Assembly (NCBI RefSeq): GCF_001898115.1 | Contig: NZ_MKSQ01000007.1 | Span: 464,562-528,561, forward strand | DNA length: 64,000 nucleotides | Direction of reading: 5' to 3' | Source of the DNA: Allobosea sp. 67-29 | GTDB taxonomy: Bacteria; Pseudomonadota; Alphaproteobacteria; Rhizobiales; Beijerinckiaceae | Shown: positions 36,991 to 46,673 of the stretch, one piece after another | Layout: every line of letters starts with the position of its first letter | How positions within the stretch are numbered: the stretch's first letter is position 1 | Translations under genes and position numbers: made by a program | The notes under the pieces: model-generated | What the model was told of the DNA's origin: nothing | Databases searched by the model: none | Seen by the model: only the letters and a program-made list of their open reading frames with translations

Positions 36991-38991
36991 TCAGGCCCGC
37001 GCGAGCTGTTCGGTGCGCAGGTCTTCCTCGCGCAGGACCGTCTCGGCCGGGATATGAAAGTCCCGATCGTAGTTGAAGGTGTGCGCGATCGCCATGACGA
37101 TCACCGCCGCGAAGCTCAGCGCCGCCAGCCACCAGACATACCAGACCAGCGCAAAGCCGCAGATCGTCGCGAAGGCGGAGATGATCAGGCCGGCGCCGGT
37201 GTTCTTGGGCATGTGGATCGGCCTGAACCCGTCGAGCGGACGCTGGTAGCCGCGCTTCTTCATGTCGGCCCAGGTATCGTGGTCGTGGATCACCGGCGTG
37301 AAGGCGAAGTTGTAGGCCGGAGGCGGCGAGGAGGTCGACCATTCCAGCGTGCGCCCGTCCCACGGATCGCCGGTGACGTCGCGCAACCGGTCGCGATGCT
37401 GGATGCTCACGGCGATCTGGATCAGGAAACACAGGATGCCGAGCGCGATCAGCACGGCGCCGAAAGCCGCGATGACGAACCAGATCTGCAGCGACGGATC
37501 CTCGAAATGGTTGAGGCGCCGGGTCACGCCCATCAGGCCGAGCACGTAGAGCGGCATGAAGGCGACGTAGAAGCCGATCACCCAGAACCAGAAGGAGAGC
37601 TTGCCCCAGAACGGGTCGAGCTTGAAGCCGAAGGCCTTGGGGAACCAGTAGGTGATGCCGGCGAAGGCACCGAAGACCACGCCGCCGATGATCACGTTAT
37701 GGAAATGCGCGATCAGGAACAGGCTGTTGTGCAGGATGAAGTCGGCCGGCGGCACCGCGAGCATCACGCCGGTCATGCCGCCGATGACGAAGGTCAGCAT
37801 GAAGGCGATGAGCCACATCATCGGCAGTTCGAAGCGGATCCGCCCACGATACATCGTGAACAGCCAGTTGAAGATCTTCGCGCCCGTCGGGATCGAGATG
37901 ATCATCGTCGTGATGCCGAAGAACGAATTCACGCTGGCGCCCGAGCCCATCGTGAAGAAGTGGTGCAGCCAGACGAGGTAGGACAGGATGGTGATGACCA
38001 CCGTCGCATAGACCATCGAGGTGTAGCCGAAGAGCCGCTTGCCCGCGAAGGTCGAGGCGATCTCCGAATAGATCCCGAAACAGGGCAGGATCAGGATGTA
38101 GACCTCGGGGTGGCCCCAGATCCAGATCAGGTTCACGTACATCATCGGGTTGCCGCCGAGATCGTTCGTGAAGAAGTTGGTGCCGACATAGCGGTCGAGC
38201 GTCAGCAGCGCGAGCGTGCCGGCCAGGACCGGGAAGCTGGCGACGATCAGCACGTTGGTGCACAGCGCCGTCCAGGTGAAGACCGGCATCTTCATCATGT
38301 CCATGCCGGGCGCGCGCATCTTCACGATGGTCGCGATCAGGTTGATGCCCGAGAGCGTCGTGCCGACACCGGCGATCTGCAGCGCCCAGAGGTAGTAGTC
38401 CATGCCCACCCCGGGCGAATAGGCGGCCCCCGACAGCGGCGGATAGGCAAGCCAGCCGACCTTGGCGAACTCGCCGACGAAGAGCGAGGCCATGACCAGC
38501 ACGACGCCGCCGACGGTCATCCAGAAGCTGAAGTTGTTGAGGAAAGGAAAGGCGACGTCGCGCGCCCCGATCTGCAGCGGCACGACATAGTTCATCAGCC
38601 CCGTGACGAGCGGCATGGCCACGAAGAAGATCATGATCACGCCATGCGCCGTGAAGATCTGGTCGTAATGGTGCGGCGGCAGATAACCTTCGTTGGCGCC
38701 AAAGGCGATGGCCTGTTGCCCGCGCATCATCAGCGCATCGGCGAAGCCGCGCAGCAGCATGACCACGCCCAGCACCATGTACATGATGCCGATCTTCTTG
38801 TGGTCGACGCTGGTGAACCACTCGTTCCAGAGATAGCCCCAGGCCTTCATTCGCGTGATCACGGCGATGAGCGCCAGGCCGCCGATCGCCACCGCAGCGA
38901 AAGTCGCGAGCAGGATGGGCTCGTGATACGGGATCGCTTCGAGGGTGAAGCGTCCGAATACGAGCTTCCACCAGTCGGGATAGGAATTCAT
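36991..38991 (-). CDS. cyoB: Cytochrome o ubiquinol oxidase subunit I
   Basis: 666 residues, standard for CyoB. It carries heme b, heme o3 and CuB and pumps protons while reducing oxygen. Seen: [15 protein letters not shown] (about 39-53), the CuB His-Tyr motif [19 protein letters not shown], and [13 protein letters not shown] with heme ligands. The strong site GAGGAAGCC precedes ATG 38991. It follows cyoA by 37 nt. Confidence 0.97.
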   Translation of the reverse strand: MNSYPDWWKLVFGRFTLEAIPYHEPILLATFAAVAIGGLALIAVITRMKAWGYLWNEWFTSVDHKKIGIMYMVLGVVMLLRGFADALMMRGQQAIAFGANEGYLPPHHYDQIFTAHGVIMIFFVAMPLVTGLMNYVVPLQIGARDVAFPFLNNFSFWMTVGGVVLVMASLFVGEFAKVGWLAYPPLSGAAYSPGVGMDYYLWALQIAGVGTTLSGINLIATIVKMRAPGMDMMKMPVFTWTALCTNVLIVASFPVLAGTLALLTLDRYVGTNFFTNDLGGNPMMYVNLIWIWGHPEVYILILPCFGIYSEIASTFAGKRLFGYTSMVYATVVITILSYLVWLHHFFTMGSGASVNSFFGITTMIISIPTGAKIFNWLFTMYRGRIRFELPMMWLIAFMLTFVIGGMTGVMLAVPPADFILHNSLFLIAHFHNVIIGGVVFGAFAGITYWFPKAFGFKLDPFWGKLSFWFWVIGFYVAFMPLYVLGLMGVTRRLNHFEDPSLQIWFVIAAFGAVLIALGILCFLIQIAVSIQHRDRLRDVTGDPWDGRTLEWSTSSPPPAYNFAFTPVIHDHDTWADMKKRGYQRPLDGFRPIHMPKNTGAGLIISAFATICGFALVWYVWWLAALSFAAVIVMAIAHTFNYDRDFHIPAETVLREEDLRTEQLARA

Positions 38992-39028
38992 GGCTTCCTC
39001 GGATCGCTAGGCTTGGCCAGGCGGCCGT

Positions 39029-40108
39029 TCAATTGGAGGCGCGGGCGATCTCGCCCTTGCCGTAGACATCGGCCGGCGTGCAGATCGCGGTCACGAACGG
39101 ACGCGGCGGCATGGGCGCGCCGCCGCGGCGCACCGATTTGTCGTATTCGAGAGCCATCACGGTGGAGATGCCCTCCTTGCCGCCGCCGCCCTTGGCGTCC
39201 ATCGCCATCATGTCGCGCATGCACATCTTCGCGCGGTCGACGCACATGTTGAGAATGAGGTCGAAGAGATTCGGCGCGACATTGCCGAACTGGCGGGCGG
39301 GCTCGCGCTCGCTCGGCCGCTCGAGCACCAGATACTCCTCGCGGCCGAGCTTGTCGCCCTTGTCGCGCGCCGCCTTCACCCAGTCCTCGAAGCCGTTGCC
39401 TTCGAGGCCGCGGAAGCGGAAGCGCATGCCCGAGAAGCCCTCGCCGCTGTAATTCGCCGAGAAGCCCTCGAAATCACCGGGATGGTTGATGACCGCGTTG
39501 AGCTTGGTCTGCATGCCCGGCATCGCATAGATCTGGCCGGCGAGCGCAGGGATGAACAGCGAGTTCATCACCGAAGAGGCCGTGATCCGGAACTCGATCG
39601 GCTGGTTGACCGGCGCCACGACCTCGTTGACCGAGGCGATGCCCTGCTGCGGGTAGAGGAACAGCCATTTCCAGTCGAGCGCCACGACCTGGATGACCAG
39701 CGGCTCCTTGCGCGCCTGGGTGCTCCCCGCCTGCGCGGTCGTGATCGGCGTCGCGGCGCTGATCCGGTTGAGCGGCCGGTAGGGATCGAGCAGATGCGTA
39801 CCCATCCAGGTCAGGGCGCCGAGGATGACGATGATCAGCAGCGGCACCGCCCAGATCACCACCTCGAGCGGCAGCGAATGGTTCCAGTCCGGATCGTAGT
39901 CGGCCTTTGCCGAGGCCCGGTAGCGCCAGGCGAAGAACACCGTCAGCGCCATCACCGGGATGATGATGGTCAGCATCAGTGCCGTCGAGATCAGCATGAG
40001 ATTGCGCTGCTGCAGCGCAACATCGCCTGACGGGGACAAAAGCACCGCCTGGCAGCCTCCCAGCAGGGAGAGAAGCGGCAACAGCGCCAGAAAACGACGG
40101 TTTTTCAA
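39029..40108 (-). CDS. cyoA: Cytochrome o ubiquinol oxidase subunit II (lipoprotein)
   Basis: 359 residues. The signal MKNRRFLALLPLLSLLGGC has lipobox LLGGC, then two membrane helices (about 37-62 and 82-105) and a periplasmic cupredoxin-like domain without the CuA cysteine cluster, as expected for a quinol rather than cytochrome c oxidase. VALDWKWLFLYPQQGIASVNE is the family signature. It is the first gene of cyoABCD-SURF1, divergent from an MFS gene. GGACA-n3-TGTCC at 40175-40187 in the gap is a possible regulatory dyad. Confidence 0.95.
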   Translation of the reverse strand: MKNRRFLALLPLLSLLGGCQAVLLSPSGDVALQQRNLMLISTALMLTIIIPVMALTVFFAWRYRASAKADYDPDWNHSLPLEVVIWAVPLLIIVILGALTWMGTHLLDPYRPLNRISAATPITTAQAGSTQARKEPLVIQVVALDWKWLFLYPQQGIASVNEVVAPVNQPIEFRITASSVMNSLFIPALAGQIYAMPGMQTKLNAVINHPGDFEGFSANYSGEGFSGMRFRFRGLEGNGFEDWVKAARDKGDKLGREEYLVLERPSEREPARQFGNVAPNLFDLILNMCVDRAKMCMRDMMAMDAKGGGGKEGISTVMALEYDKSVRRGGAPMPPRPFVTAICTPADVYGKGEIARASN

Positions 40109-40287
40109 GAGACCAAGCCCTCCGTGACCGGAAAGTTGCCGCTCTGTCTATCGTATTCTTTCGCACTGCACAGAGGACAGAATGTCCCATTGGCAGATGG
40201 CGGCCAGTTCGCTTTTATCCGGCGCATCCATGGCGTCCGGAGCCAGGGAATGTTATCCCTTTTCCGCGCGAACGAGGAAGCCCCCGA

Positions 40288-41613
40288 ATGAGCGCCCATG
40301 CGGCAAGCCCGGCATCGACCCATCTGACGGACGAGCACGGCAGGGATCACGTCTCGCCCGGCGAGATCGCCATCGGCGTCATCATCGGGCGCACGTCGGA
40401 GTATTTCGACTTCTTCGTCTTCGGCCTCGGCTGCGTGCTGGTCTTCCCGCAGCTGGTCTTTCCCTTCGCCGATCCGCTGACGGGGACGATCTATTCGTTC
40501 GGCATCTTCGCCCTCGCATTCCTGACGCGCCCGATCGGCTCCGTCCTGTTCATGACGATCGACCGCATCTACGGCCGCGCCACGAAGCTCACCGTGGCGC
40601 TCTTCATGCTGGGCGGCTCCACCGCAGCGATCGCCTTCCTGCCCGGCTACGAGACGATCGGCATCTGGTCCGGCATCATCCTGGCGGCCTTCCGGCTGCT
40701 GCAGGGCATCGCGCTGGGAGGCGCCTGGGACGGCCTGTCCTCGCTGCTGGCGCTGAACGCCCCGCCGAACCGGCGCGGCTGGTATGCGATGCTGCCGCAG
40801 CTCGGCGCTCCGATCGGCTTCATCCTCGCAGCCGGCCTGTTCGCCTTCTTCGAGGGCGCGTTGTCCACCCAGGACTTCCTCGGATGGGGCTGGCGCTATC
40901 CCTTCTTCGTCGCGCTGACGATCAACGTCGTCGCCCTGTTCGCCCGCCTGCGCATGGTCGCGACGCAGGAATTCGCGCAGCTCATGCAAACCCGCGAGCT
41001 GATGCCCATTCCGATCACGCAGCTCATCCGCAAGCGCAGCAGCACGCTCGTCCTCGGCGCCTTCGTGCCGCTGGCGAGCTTCGCGCTGTTTCACCTGGTG
41101 ACGATCTTCCCGGTGAGCTGGATCAACCTGTTCACCAATCGCTCGGTCGCGGAGTTCCTGATCGTTCAGGGCGCCGGCGCCGTGGTCTGCGCCGGAGCGA
41201 TCATGACCTCCGGCCTGATCGCCGACCAGATCGGCCGCCGCCGGACGCTGATCCTGTCGGGCCTGATGATCGGGCTGTTCAGCATGAGCAGCATCATCGC
41301 GCCGCTGCTCTTCGGCGACAGCCTTGCCGGGCAGACCGTCTACGTCATCATCGGCTTCGGCCTGCTCGGCCTGTCCTACGGCCAGACGGCGGGCGCCGTC
41401 GCCTCGAGCTTCGGCCGAGAATACCGCTATACCGGCGCGGCCCTGACCTCCGACCTGGCATGGCTGATCGGCGCCGGGTTTGCTCCGCTGGTGGCCCTGA
41501 CGCTGTCCAGCCGGCTCGGCCTCGCCTGGGTCGGCCTCTATCTGCTCTCGGGTGCGATCTGCACGCTGGTCGCCCTCTGGTTCGACCGCCGGCTCGAGGC
41601 CCGCTACGGCTGA
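40288..41613 (+). CDS. MFS transporter, metabolite:H+ symporter-like
   Basis: 441 residues with about 12 membrane helices. The region GVIIGRTSEYFDFFVFG at the N terminus and FLTRPIGSVLFMTIDRIYGR at about 81-100 match the MHS branch (organic acid, proline/betaine or shikimate symporters), and GLIADQIGRRRTLI is the second repeat of the MFS loop motif. ATG 40288 has GAGGAAG upstream. An MFS gene divergent from cyoA recurs in Hyphomicrobiales (from memory). The substrate is unknown; a carboxylate is the fair guess. Confidence 0.85.
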   Translation: MSAHAASPASTHLTDEHGRDHVSPGEIAIGVIIGRTSEYFDFFVFGLGCVLVFPQLVFPFADPLTGTIYSFGIFALAFLTRPIGSVLFMTIDRIYGRATKLTVALFMLGGSTAAIAFLPGYETIGIWSGIILAAFRLLQGIALGGAWDGLSSLLALNAPPNRRGWYAMLPQLGAPIGFILAAGLFAFFEGALSTQDFLGWGWRYPFFVALTINVVALFARLRMVATQEFAQLMQTRELMPIPITQLIRKRSSTLVLGAFVPLASFALFHLVTIFPVSWINLFTNRSVAEFLIVQGAGAVVCAGAIMTSGLIADQIGRRRTLILSGLMIGLFSMSSIIAPLLFGDSLAGQTVYVIIGFGLLGLSYGQTAGAVASSFGREYRYTGAALTSDLAWLIGAGFAPLVALTLSSRLGLAWVGLYLLSGAICTLVALWFDRRLEARYG

Positions 41614-41633
41614 GCCGGCTCCGGCAGGCCGCC

Positions 41634-42428
41634 TCAGCGGCCGCGCCAGACCGGCGCCCGCTTGGCGAGGAAGGCCTCCATGCCTTCCCGGAAGTCCGCG
41701 CTCGTATAGCAGAGCGTGACGAGGTCGTCGCCAGCGACGCCCTGCGCGGCCGCTTCCGTCAGCCGCCGCATCGCTTCCTTGGTCGCACGCATGGTCAGCG
41801 GCGCATGGCCGGCGATCGTCCCGGCGAGCTCCGCCGCCCGCGCCATCAGCGCCGCATGATCAGGCAGCAACTCGCTGTAGAGCCCGGCCTGCCGCCCCTC
41901 CTCCGCCTCGACCAGCCGGGCCGTGAAGACGATGTCCTTCACCAGTGCCGGCCCGAGCAAGGCGTAGAGCCGGGCGTAATTCGCCATCGAGAGACAGTTG
42001 CCGAGCGTGCGCGCGATCGGAAAGCCGAAGCGGGCGGTCACCGTCGCGATCCTGAGATCGCAGGCGAGCGCGATCGCCGCCCCGCCGCCGGTGACGGCGC
42101 CGGAGATCGCGGCCAGCGTCGGCACCGAGCAACGCTCGATCGCGCCGATCACGCCCTCGACCCGCTCCTCATAGGCCAGCGCGTCTCCGGCTCCCGAAAA
42201 CGCGCGGAACTGCGCGATGTCGGTGCCGGAGGCGAAGGCCTTGTCGCCCGCGCCGGTGACGATGATCACGCGCGGATCGCCATGCGCGGCCGGGTCACGG
42301 CAGATCTCCGCGAGCCTCTCATACATGGCGAAGGTCATCGCGTTGCGTGCCTGCGGGCGGTTGAGCGTGATCGTCCCGATCCCGCTCTCGACCGCATAGA
42401 GAATATCGTCGCTCACACAGACCTCCAT
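41634..42428 (-). CDS. Enoyl-CoA hydratase/isomerase family protein
   Basis: 264 residues of the crotonase fold. The oxyanion-hole segment ISGAVTGGGAAIALACDLRIA (about 103-123) is clear. The two catalytic glutamates of a standard hydratase are not: where most have PE in the FGxPE motif this has FPIART, and the second position appears to be Asp (LVKDIV). It may therefore be an isomerase, hydrolase or other crotonase-type enzyme. It shares one base (TGATG) with the upstream CoA-transferase gene, so the two work on the same acyl-CoA. Confidence 0.85.
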   Translation of the reverse strand: MEVCVSDDILYAVESGIGTITLNRPQARNAMTFAMYERLAEICRDPAAHGDPRVIIVTGAGDKAFASGTDIAQFRAFSGAGDALAYEERVEGVIGAIERCSVPTLAAISGAVTGGGAAIALACDLRIATVTARFGFPIARTLGNCLSMANYARLYALLGPALVKDIVFTARLVEAEEGRQAGLYSELLPDHAALMARAAELAGTIAGHAPLTMRATKEAMRRLTEAAAQGVAGDDLVTLCYTSADFREGMEAFLAKRAPVWRGR

Positions 42429-43621
42429 CAGATCACGCCATTCGCCCGCAGCCGTGCGAGCCCAGCTTCGTCATAGCCGAGTTCCGCGAGAATGGCCTCG
42501 TTGTGCTGCCCCGCCGCGGGGGTCGGCTCGGTTACCGCGCATGGCGTCCGCGACAGCGTCACGGGCTGGCCGACCACCCGGATCGCACCGAGCTCGGGAT
42601 GGGCCAGCGGCCGGGCGATGCCGAGATGGCGCACCTGCGGATCGTCGAACATTTCGTCGACGCCGTAGATCGGCCCGGCCGGGACGCTGTGCTGCTCCAT
42701 CACCGCGAGCCAATCGGCGCTGTCGGCCTGGGACAGCCGCTCCTCGATCATCTCCCGCAGTTCCGGCCGGCGCTCGAAGCGCTTTTCCGTACTGTCGTAG
42801 CGACTGTCCGTGCCCCATTCGGCCCGCCCCACGGCGCGGCAGAAGGAGCGCCACTGCTCCTCGCCGCCGACGCCGAGATTGATCGCTCCGTCGCGCGTCC
42901 GATAGACGCCCATCGGTGTCTGGTAGGGATGGTCGTTGCCGGCCTGCGGCGGCACCGAGCCCTCGACGAGATAGCGCGCAGCCTGGAAATCCATCATCGC
43001 GATCTGCGCCTCGAGCAGCGAGGTCTGCACCCACTGCCCCTTCCCCGAAACGGCCCGCTCCTGCAGCGCCACCAGCGCGCCGACGGCGCCGTAGAGCCCG
43101 GCCGAGGAATCGGCCAGTGCGATGCCGGCACGTACCGGTCCCTGCCCCGGCAGGCCCGTCACCGCCATCATCCCGCCCATGCCCTGCGCGATCTGGTCGA
43201 AACCGGCGCGCGTCCGGTACGGACCGGATTGCCCGAAGCCGGAGATCGAGACGAGGATCAGCCGCGGATTGACGCGATGGAGCGTTTCGAAGTCGAGCCC
43301 GAGCCGGTCCTTCACGTCCGGCCTGAAGTTCTCGACGAGCAGATCCGCCCCTTCGACCAGCCGCATCAGGATCGCTTTGCCCTCGGCCGTCTTCAGGTTG
43401 ATGGCCAGCGACCGCTTGTTGCGATGCAGGTTCTGCATGTCGTAGCCGAGGCGCGGCCCGCTCATGTTCTCGTTCGGATCGAATCCCGCCGGGCTCTCGA
43501 CCTTGATCACATCCGCGCCGAAATCCGCGAAGATCCGCACGCAGGTCGGCCCCGCCCGTACCCGAGTCAGGTCGAGCACCCGCAACCCCTTCAGGGCCGT
43601 CGATGGTCCAGCTTGCGCCAT
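42428..43621 (-). CDS. CaiB/BaiF family CoA-transferase
   Basis: 397 residues, class III CoA-transferase length. ATG 43621 has GGGAGG ten bases upstream; a GTG at 43648 is less likely. Family motifs: LRVLDLTRVRAGPTCVRIFADFGADVIKVE at the N terminus, NLHRNKRSLAINLK, ENFRPDV, and ALADSSAGLYG with the catalytic Asp. It moves CoA from a donor such as succinyl-CoA to a carboxylic acid. The coupled crotonase-family gene suggests a two-step activation and modification. Frc, CaiB and mesaconyl-type substrates cannot be separated by eye. Confidence 0.88.
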   Translation of the reverse strand: MAQAGPSTALKGLRVLDLTRVRAGPTCVRIFADFGADVIKVESPAGFDPNENMSGPRLGYDMQNLHRNKRSLAINLKTAEGKAILMRLVEGADLLVENFRPDVKDRLGLDFETLHRVNPRLILVSISGFGQSGPYRTRAGFDQIAQGMGGMMAVTGLPGQGPVRAGIALADSSAGLYGAVGALVALQERAVSGKGQWVQTSLLEAQIAMMDFQAARYLVEGSVPPQAGNDHPYQTPMGVYRTRDGAINLGVGGEEQWRSFCRAVGRAEWGTDSRYDSTEKRFERRPELREMIEERLSQADSADWLAVMEQHSVPAGPIYGVDEMFDDPQVRHLGIARPLAHPELGAIRVVGQPVTLSRTPCAVTEPTPAAGQHNEAILAELGYDEAGLARLRANGVI

Positions 43622-43829
43622 GGCCGTTCTTCCTCCCTGTCTGACCACCGCCCCTCGGAACCCTTGGCGGCCGAAGACGTTCGACCGCCATTGGCCGGGT
43701 CCATTCTCCGGATCCGGCTGGACTCATCGGCCCATCGCGGCGGTTTATCGATTTCTAACTGCATGCTGCATGCAGGAACAAGACTGACGGTGATGCGGGG
43801 CCGCCATTCCGCCAGGCTCATTTTCCCCC

Positions 43830-43860
43830 TTGAACCTGAAGTGGCTACAGCTTGTAGAAG
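43830..43860 (+). promoter_or_regulatory. MerR-type metal-responsive promoter
   Basis: A -35 TTGAAC (43830-43835) and a -10 TAGAAG (43855-43860) are separated by 19 bp, the stretched spacer typical of MerR, ZntR and CadR promoters. The spacer holds an imperfect dyad, CTGAAGTGGCTACAG (43836-43850), very like CadR/PbrR operators (AGTGGCTACAG core). It stands 36 nt before the P-type ATPase start. No merR-type gene is in this window, so the activator is encoded elsewhere. Confidence 0.8.
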
Positions 43861-43895
43861 CAATGTCCCGTAGCAAGCGCAGACGGAGACATGCC

Positions 43896-46274
43896 ATGGC
43901 GACCAGCACCGAATCCGGCCTCAAGACCCTCTCCTGGAAGGTCGGCGGCATGGATTGCGCGAGCTGCGCGGCGAAGATTCGCGGCGCGGTGGAGCGCCTG
44001 CCGGGCGTCGACGAGGTCAGGCTTTCCGTGATGTCCGAGACGCTGACGCTCGTGCTCGACGAGGCGCAGACGAGCGCCGCGGCCGTGGAGAAGCGCGTCC
44101 ACGGCCTTGGCTACACCGCTGCCGCCCTGGCGACAGACTCCAGGGACTCGACGACCCACCCGGAGGCCCGCGGCGGCGGGCATGACCACGCTCGTGACGT
44201 TTCCAGCCACGATCACGGCCCGCAGCAGCACGGCGATGCCTGCTGCTCGGCAGATGATTCCGGCCACGGCCACGACCATTCCGGACATGATCATGCCGGG
44301 CATGACCACGCCGCGCACCGGAAGAGCGACAAGGCGCCCGAACGCGCTCAGGCCGATCACGGCCACGGCTTGCCGGGCCATGTCCACGAGGTCATCCCGG
44401 AAGGCGCCAGCTGGTATCAGACAGGCAAGGGTCGGCTCGTGCTGGTGACAGGCGCTTTGCTCGCCGCTGCCTGGATCATCGGCAGCGTCCGGCACGACAT
44501 CGCCTACTGGGCCTTCCTCGTCGCCTGCCTGGTCGGCGTCGCGCCGGTGGCACGGCGGGCGCTGGCTGCGGCCCGCGCCGGCATCCCCTTCACCATCGAG
44601 ATGCTGATGACGATTGCCGCCGTCGGCGCGCTCTTCATCGGCGCGGCGGAGGAAGCGGCTCTCGTCGTCTTCCTCTTTGCCGTCGGCGAGGTGCTGGAAG
44701 GCGTGGCCGCCGATCGCGCCCGCGCCTCGATCCGCGCGCTCGGCGACCTCGTGCCGAAGACCGCCCTGATCGAAGAGAACGGCGCCACCCGGCAGGTCGA
44801 CGCCGCAAGCCTCGCGATCGGCCAGGTCGTGCTCGTCCGTCCCGGCGACCGCATCCCCGCCGATGGCGAGATCCTGGATGGCGTGTCCGGCATCGACGAA
44901 AGCCCGGTGACCGGCGAATCGGTGCCCAAGACCAAGGGCATCGGCGAGCCCGTCTATGCCGGATCGGTGAACCGCGAGGCTGCGCTGCGCATCCGGGTGG
45001 CGAAGGCGGCTCAGGACAACACGATCGCCCGCATCATCCGTCTGGTCGAGGAGGCACAGGAGGCGCGCGCGCCGACAGAGCGCTTCATCGACCGCTTCTC
45101 GCGCTGGTACATGCCGGCGATCGTCGGGCTCGCCCTGCTGGTTGCCCTGGTGCCGCCCCTCTTCTTCGCCGGCGAATGGGCGGTGTGGGTTTACCGCGCG
45201 CTCGCCCTGCTGCTGATCGGCTGCCCCTGCGCGCTGGTCATCTCGGTTCCGGCCGCCATCGCCGCGGCCCTGTCGGCCGGGGCGCGCCAGGGCCTCCTGA
45301 TGAAGGGCGGCGTCGTCATCGAGACGGCGGCCCGCACCGGTCACGTCGCCTTCGACAAGACCGGCACCCTCACCCGGGGGCAGCCGCGCGTCACCGACAT
45401 CGTCGCCTTCGGGCGGGACGAGCGCGAGGTGCTCGCGCTCGCTGCCTCCGTCGAATCAGGCTCAGCCCATCCACTGGCCGAAGCGGTGCTCGAGCGCGCG
45501 CGCACCGACGCCATCGGCTTTGCTCCTGCGACGGAAGCGGCAGCGCTCCCGGGCCAGGGCGTGACCGGCACGGTCGATGGCCGCGCCGTCTTCGTGGGCG
45601 CGCCGCGCCACGCCGCCGCCCGCGCACCCTTCGACCGCAGCACCCGGGCAGCCGTCGAGACCCTCGAGAGCGCAGGGAAGACCGTCGCCGCGGTAACCGT
45701 CGACGGCACGCTGGCCGGACTCCTCGCATTGCGCGACGAGCCCCGCGCGGACGCCGCTGCGGCCGTCGCCGAACTGAAGGCGATGGGTATCCGCGCGACC
45801 ATGCTGACCGGCGACAATGCCCGCACGGGCGCCGCCATCGCCGGCACGCTCGGCATGGAGCACCAGGCGGAGCTGATGCCGGACGGCAAGGTCGATGCGC
45901 TGAAGCGGCTGGCCGCCGGCACGGCGGTGATGATGGTCGGCGACGGCATCAACGATGCCCCGGCGCTGGCCGCCGCGCATATCGGCATCGCGATGGGCTC
46001 GGGCACCGATGTCGCGCTCGAAACGGCCGATGGCGCGGTCCTGAAGAGCCGGGTTCGCGACGTTCCGGCACTGATCCGCCTGGCCCGGGCTGCGATGGGG
46101 AACATCCGGGCGAACATCAGCATCGCGCTCGGCCTCAAGGCCGTGTTCCTGGTGACGAGCGTGCTCGGCTACACCGGGCTCTGGGTCGCGATCCTCGCCG
46201 ATACCGGCGCAACCGTGCTGGTCACCGCCAACGCGCTGCGTCTCCTGCGTTTCGACGCCGGCAGGACGGCCTGA
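43896..46274 (+). CDS. zntA: Zn/Cd/Pb-translocating P1B-type ATPase
   Basis: 792 residues. ATG 43896 has GGAGA at the right distance; the frame continues upstream to a TTG that lies inside the promoter. Domains: N-terminal metal-binding domain with GMDCASC (Cys 21 and 24), a His-rich stretch (about 92-150) with GHDHSGHDHAGHDH and a CC pair, membrane helices, the E1-E2 motif SPVTGES, the transport motif CPC at 443-445, phosphorylated Asp 487 in DKTGT, SAHPLAEA, and the hinge MVGDGINDAPALAAA. The CPC plus the late helices match ZntA/CadA, not CopA. It exports divalent heavy metals. Confidence 0.93.
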   Translation: MATSTESGLKTLSWKVGGMDCASCAAKIRGAVERLPGVDEVRLSVMSETLTLVLDEAQTSAAAVEKRVHGLGYTAAALATDSRDSTTHPEARGGGHDHARDVSSHDHGPQQHGDACCSADDSGHGHDHSGHDHAGHDHAAHRKSDKAPERAQADHGHGLPGHVHEVIPEGASWYQTGKGRLVLVTGALLAAAWIIGSVRHDIAYWAFLVACLVGVAPVARRALAAARAGIPFTIEMLMTIAAVGALFIGAAEEAALVVFLFAVGEVLEGVAADRARASIRALGDLVPKTALIEENGATRQVDAASLAIGQVVLVRPGDRIPADGEILDGVSGIDESPVTGESVPKTKGIGEPVYAGSVNREAALRIRVAKAAQDNTIARIIRLVEEAQEARAPTERFIDRFSRWYMPAIVGLALLVALVPPLFFAGEWAVWVYRALALLLIGCPCALVISVPAAIAAALSAGARQGLLMKGGVVIETAARTGHVAFDKTGTLTRGQPRVTDIVAFGRDEREVLALAASVESGSAHPLAEAVLERARTDAIGFAPATEAAALPGQGVTGTVDGRAVFVGAPRHAAARAPFDRSTRAAVETLESAGKTVAAVTVDGTLAGLLALRDEPRADAAAAVAELKAMGIRATMLTGDNARTGAAIAGTLGMEHQAELMPDGKVDALKRLAAGTAVMMVGDGINDAPALAAAHIGIAMGSGTDVALETADGAVLKSRVRDVPALIRLARAAMGNIRANISIALGLKAVFLVTSVLGYTGLWVAILADTGATVLVTANALRLLRFDAGRTA

Positions 46275-46331
46275 GGCCATGCTGATCGGTCGGGCGGCGC
46301 TCGCGAGGCGCGTCGCCCAGCCCGCGGGTTC

Positions 46332-46673
46332 TTATACCGTGATGTCGGCGAGCGCTCCGGTGCCGCGCTCGGTCTTTGCGTCCGCCTGACGCAGGATCTC
46401 GTCGCGGACCTTGGCCAGCACGTCGCCCTTGGCCTTGGCATCGAGCTTGTTGAATTCCTCTTCCGTCATGCCGAGCTTCGACAGAATCGCCTGCTGAACC
46501 CGTTCCTCCGGGCTCATCTGCGCGAATTTCAGGAAGTCCGCCTCGACGGAAGAGGAGGACGAGGTAGCGGACCCGCTGCTGCTGGCCGCCGAAGTGGCTG
46601 TGCTGGCCGTCCCCGCCGCGTAGGGGGAGGTTACGACCGGCGAGGCGGACCGGCCGGCGATGGCGATCGACAT
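46332..46673 (-). CDS. Small Ser/Thr-rich protein of unknown function
   Basis: 113 residues from ATG 46673, which has a strong AAGGAG site. Residues 1-42 are low-complexity Ser/Thr/Ala with no hydrophobic core, so not a signal peptide. The rest (SVEADFLKFAQMSPEERVQQAILSKLGMTEEEFNKLDAKAKGDVLAKVRDEI) looks like a compact helical domain with charged residues. I do not recognise the family. It is alone on its strand, 57 nt from the convergent end of the ATPase gene, with a long AT-rich upstream region. Confidence 0.65.
   Translation of the reverse strand: MSIAIAGRSASPVVTSPYAAGTASTATSAASSSGSATSSSSSVEADFLKFAQMSPEERVQQAILSKLGMTEEEFNKLDAKAKGDVLAKVRDEILRQADAKTERGTGALADITV

Noticed and set aside
36412..39252. 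Long plus-strand open frame opposite cyoBC
   Set aside because: His/Asp/Glu-rich composition is the mirror of membrane-protein codons; cyoB and cyoC on the other strand are unmistakable.
43830..43895. Longer N terminus for the P1B ATPase from a TTG at 43830
   Set aside because: That region is the -35, operator and -10 of a MerR-type promoter; ATG 43896 has a proper ribosome site. An ATG at 43891 is out of frame.
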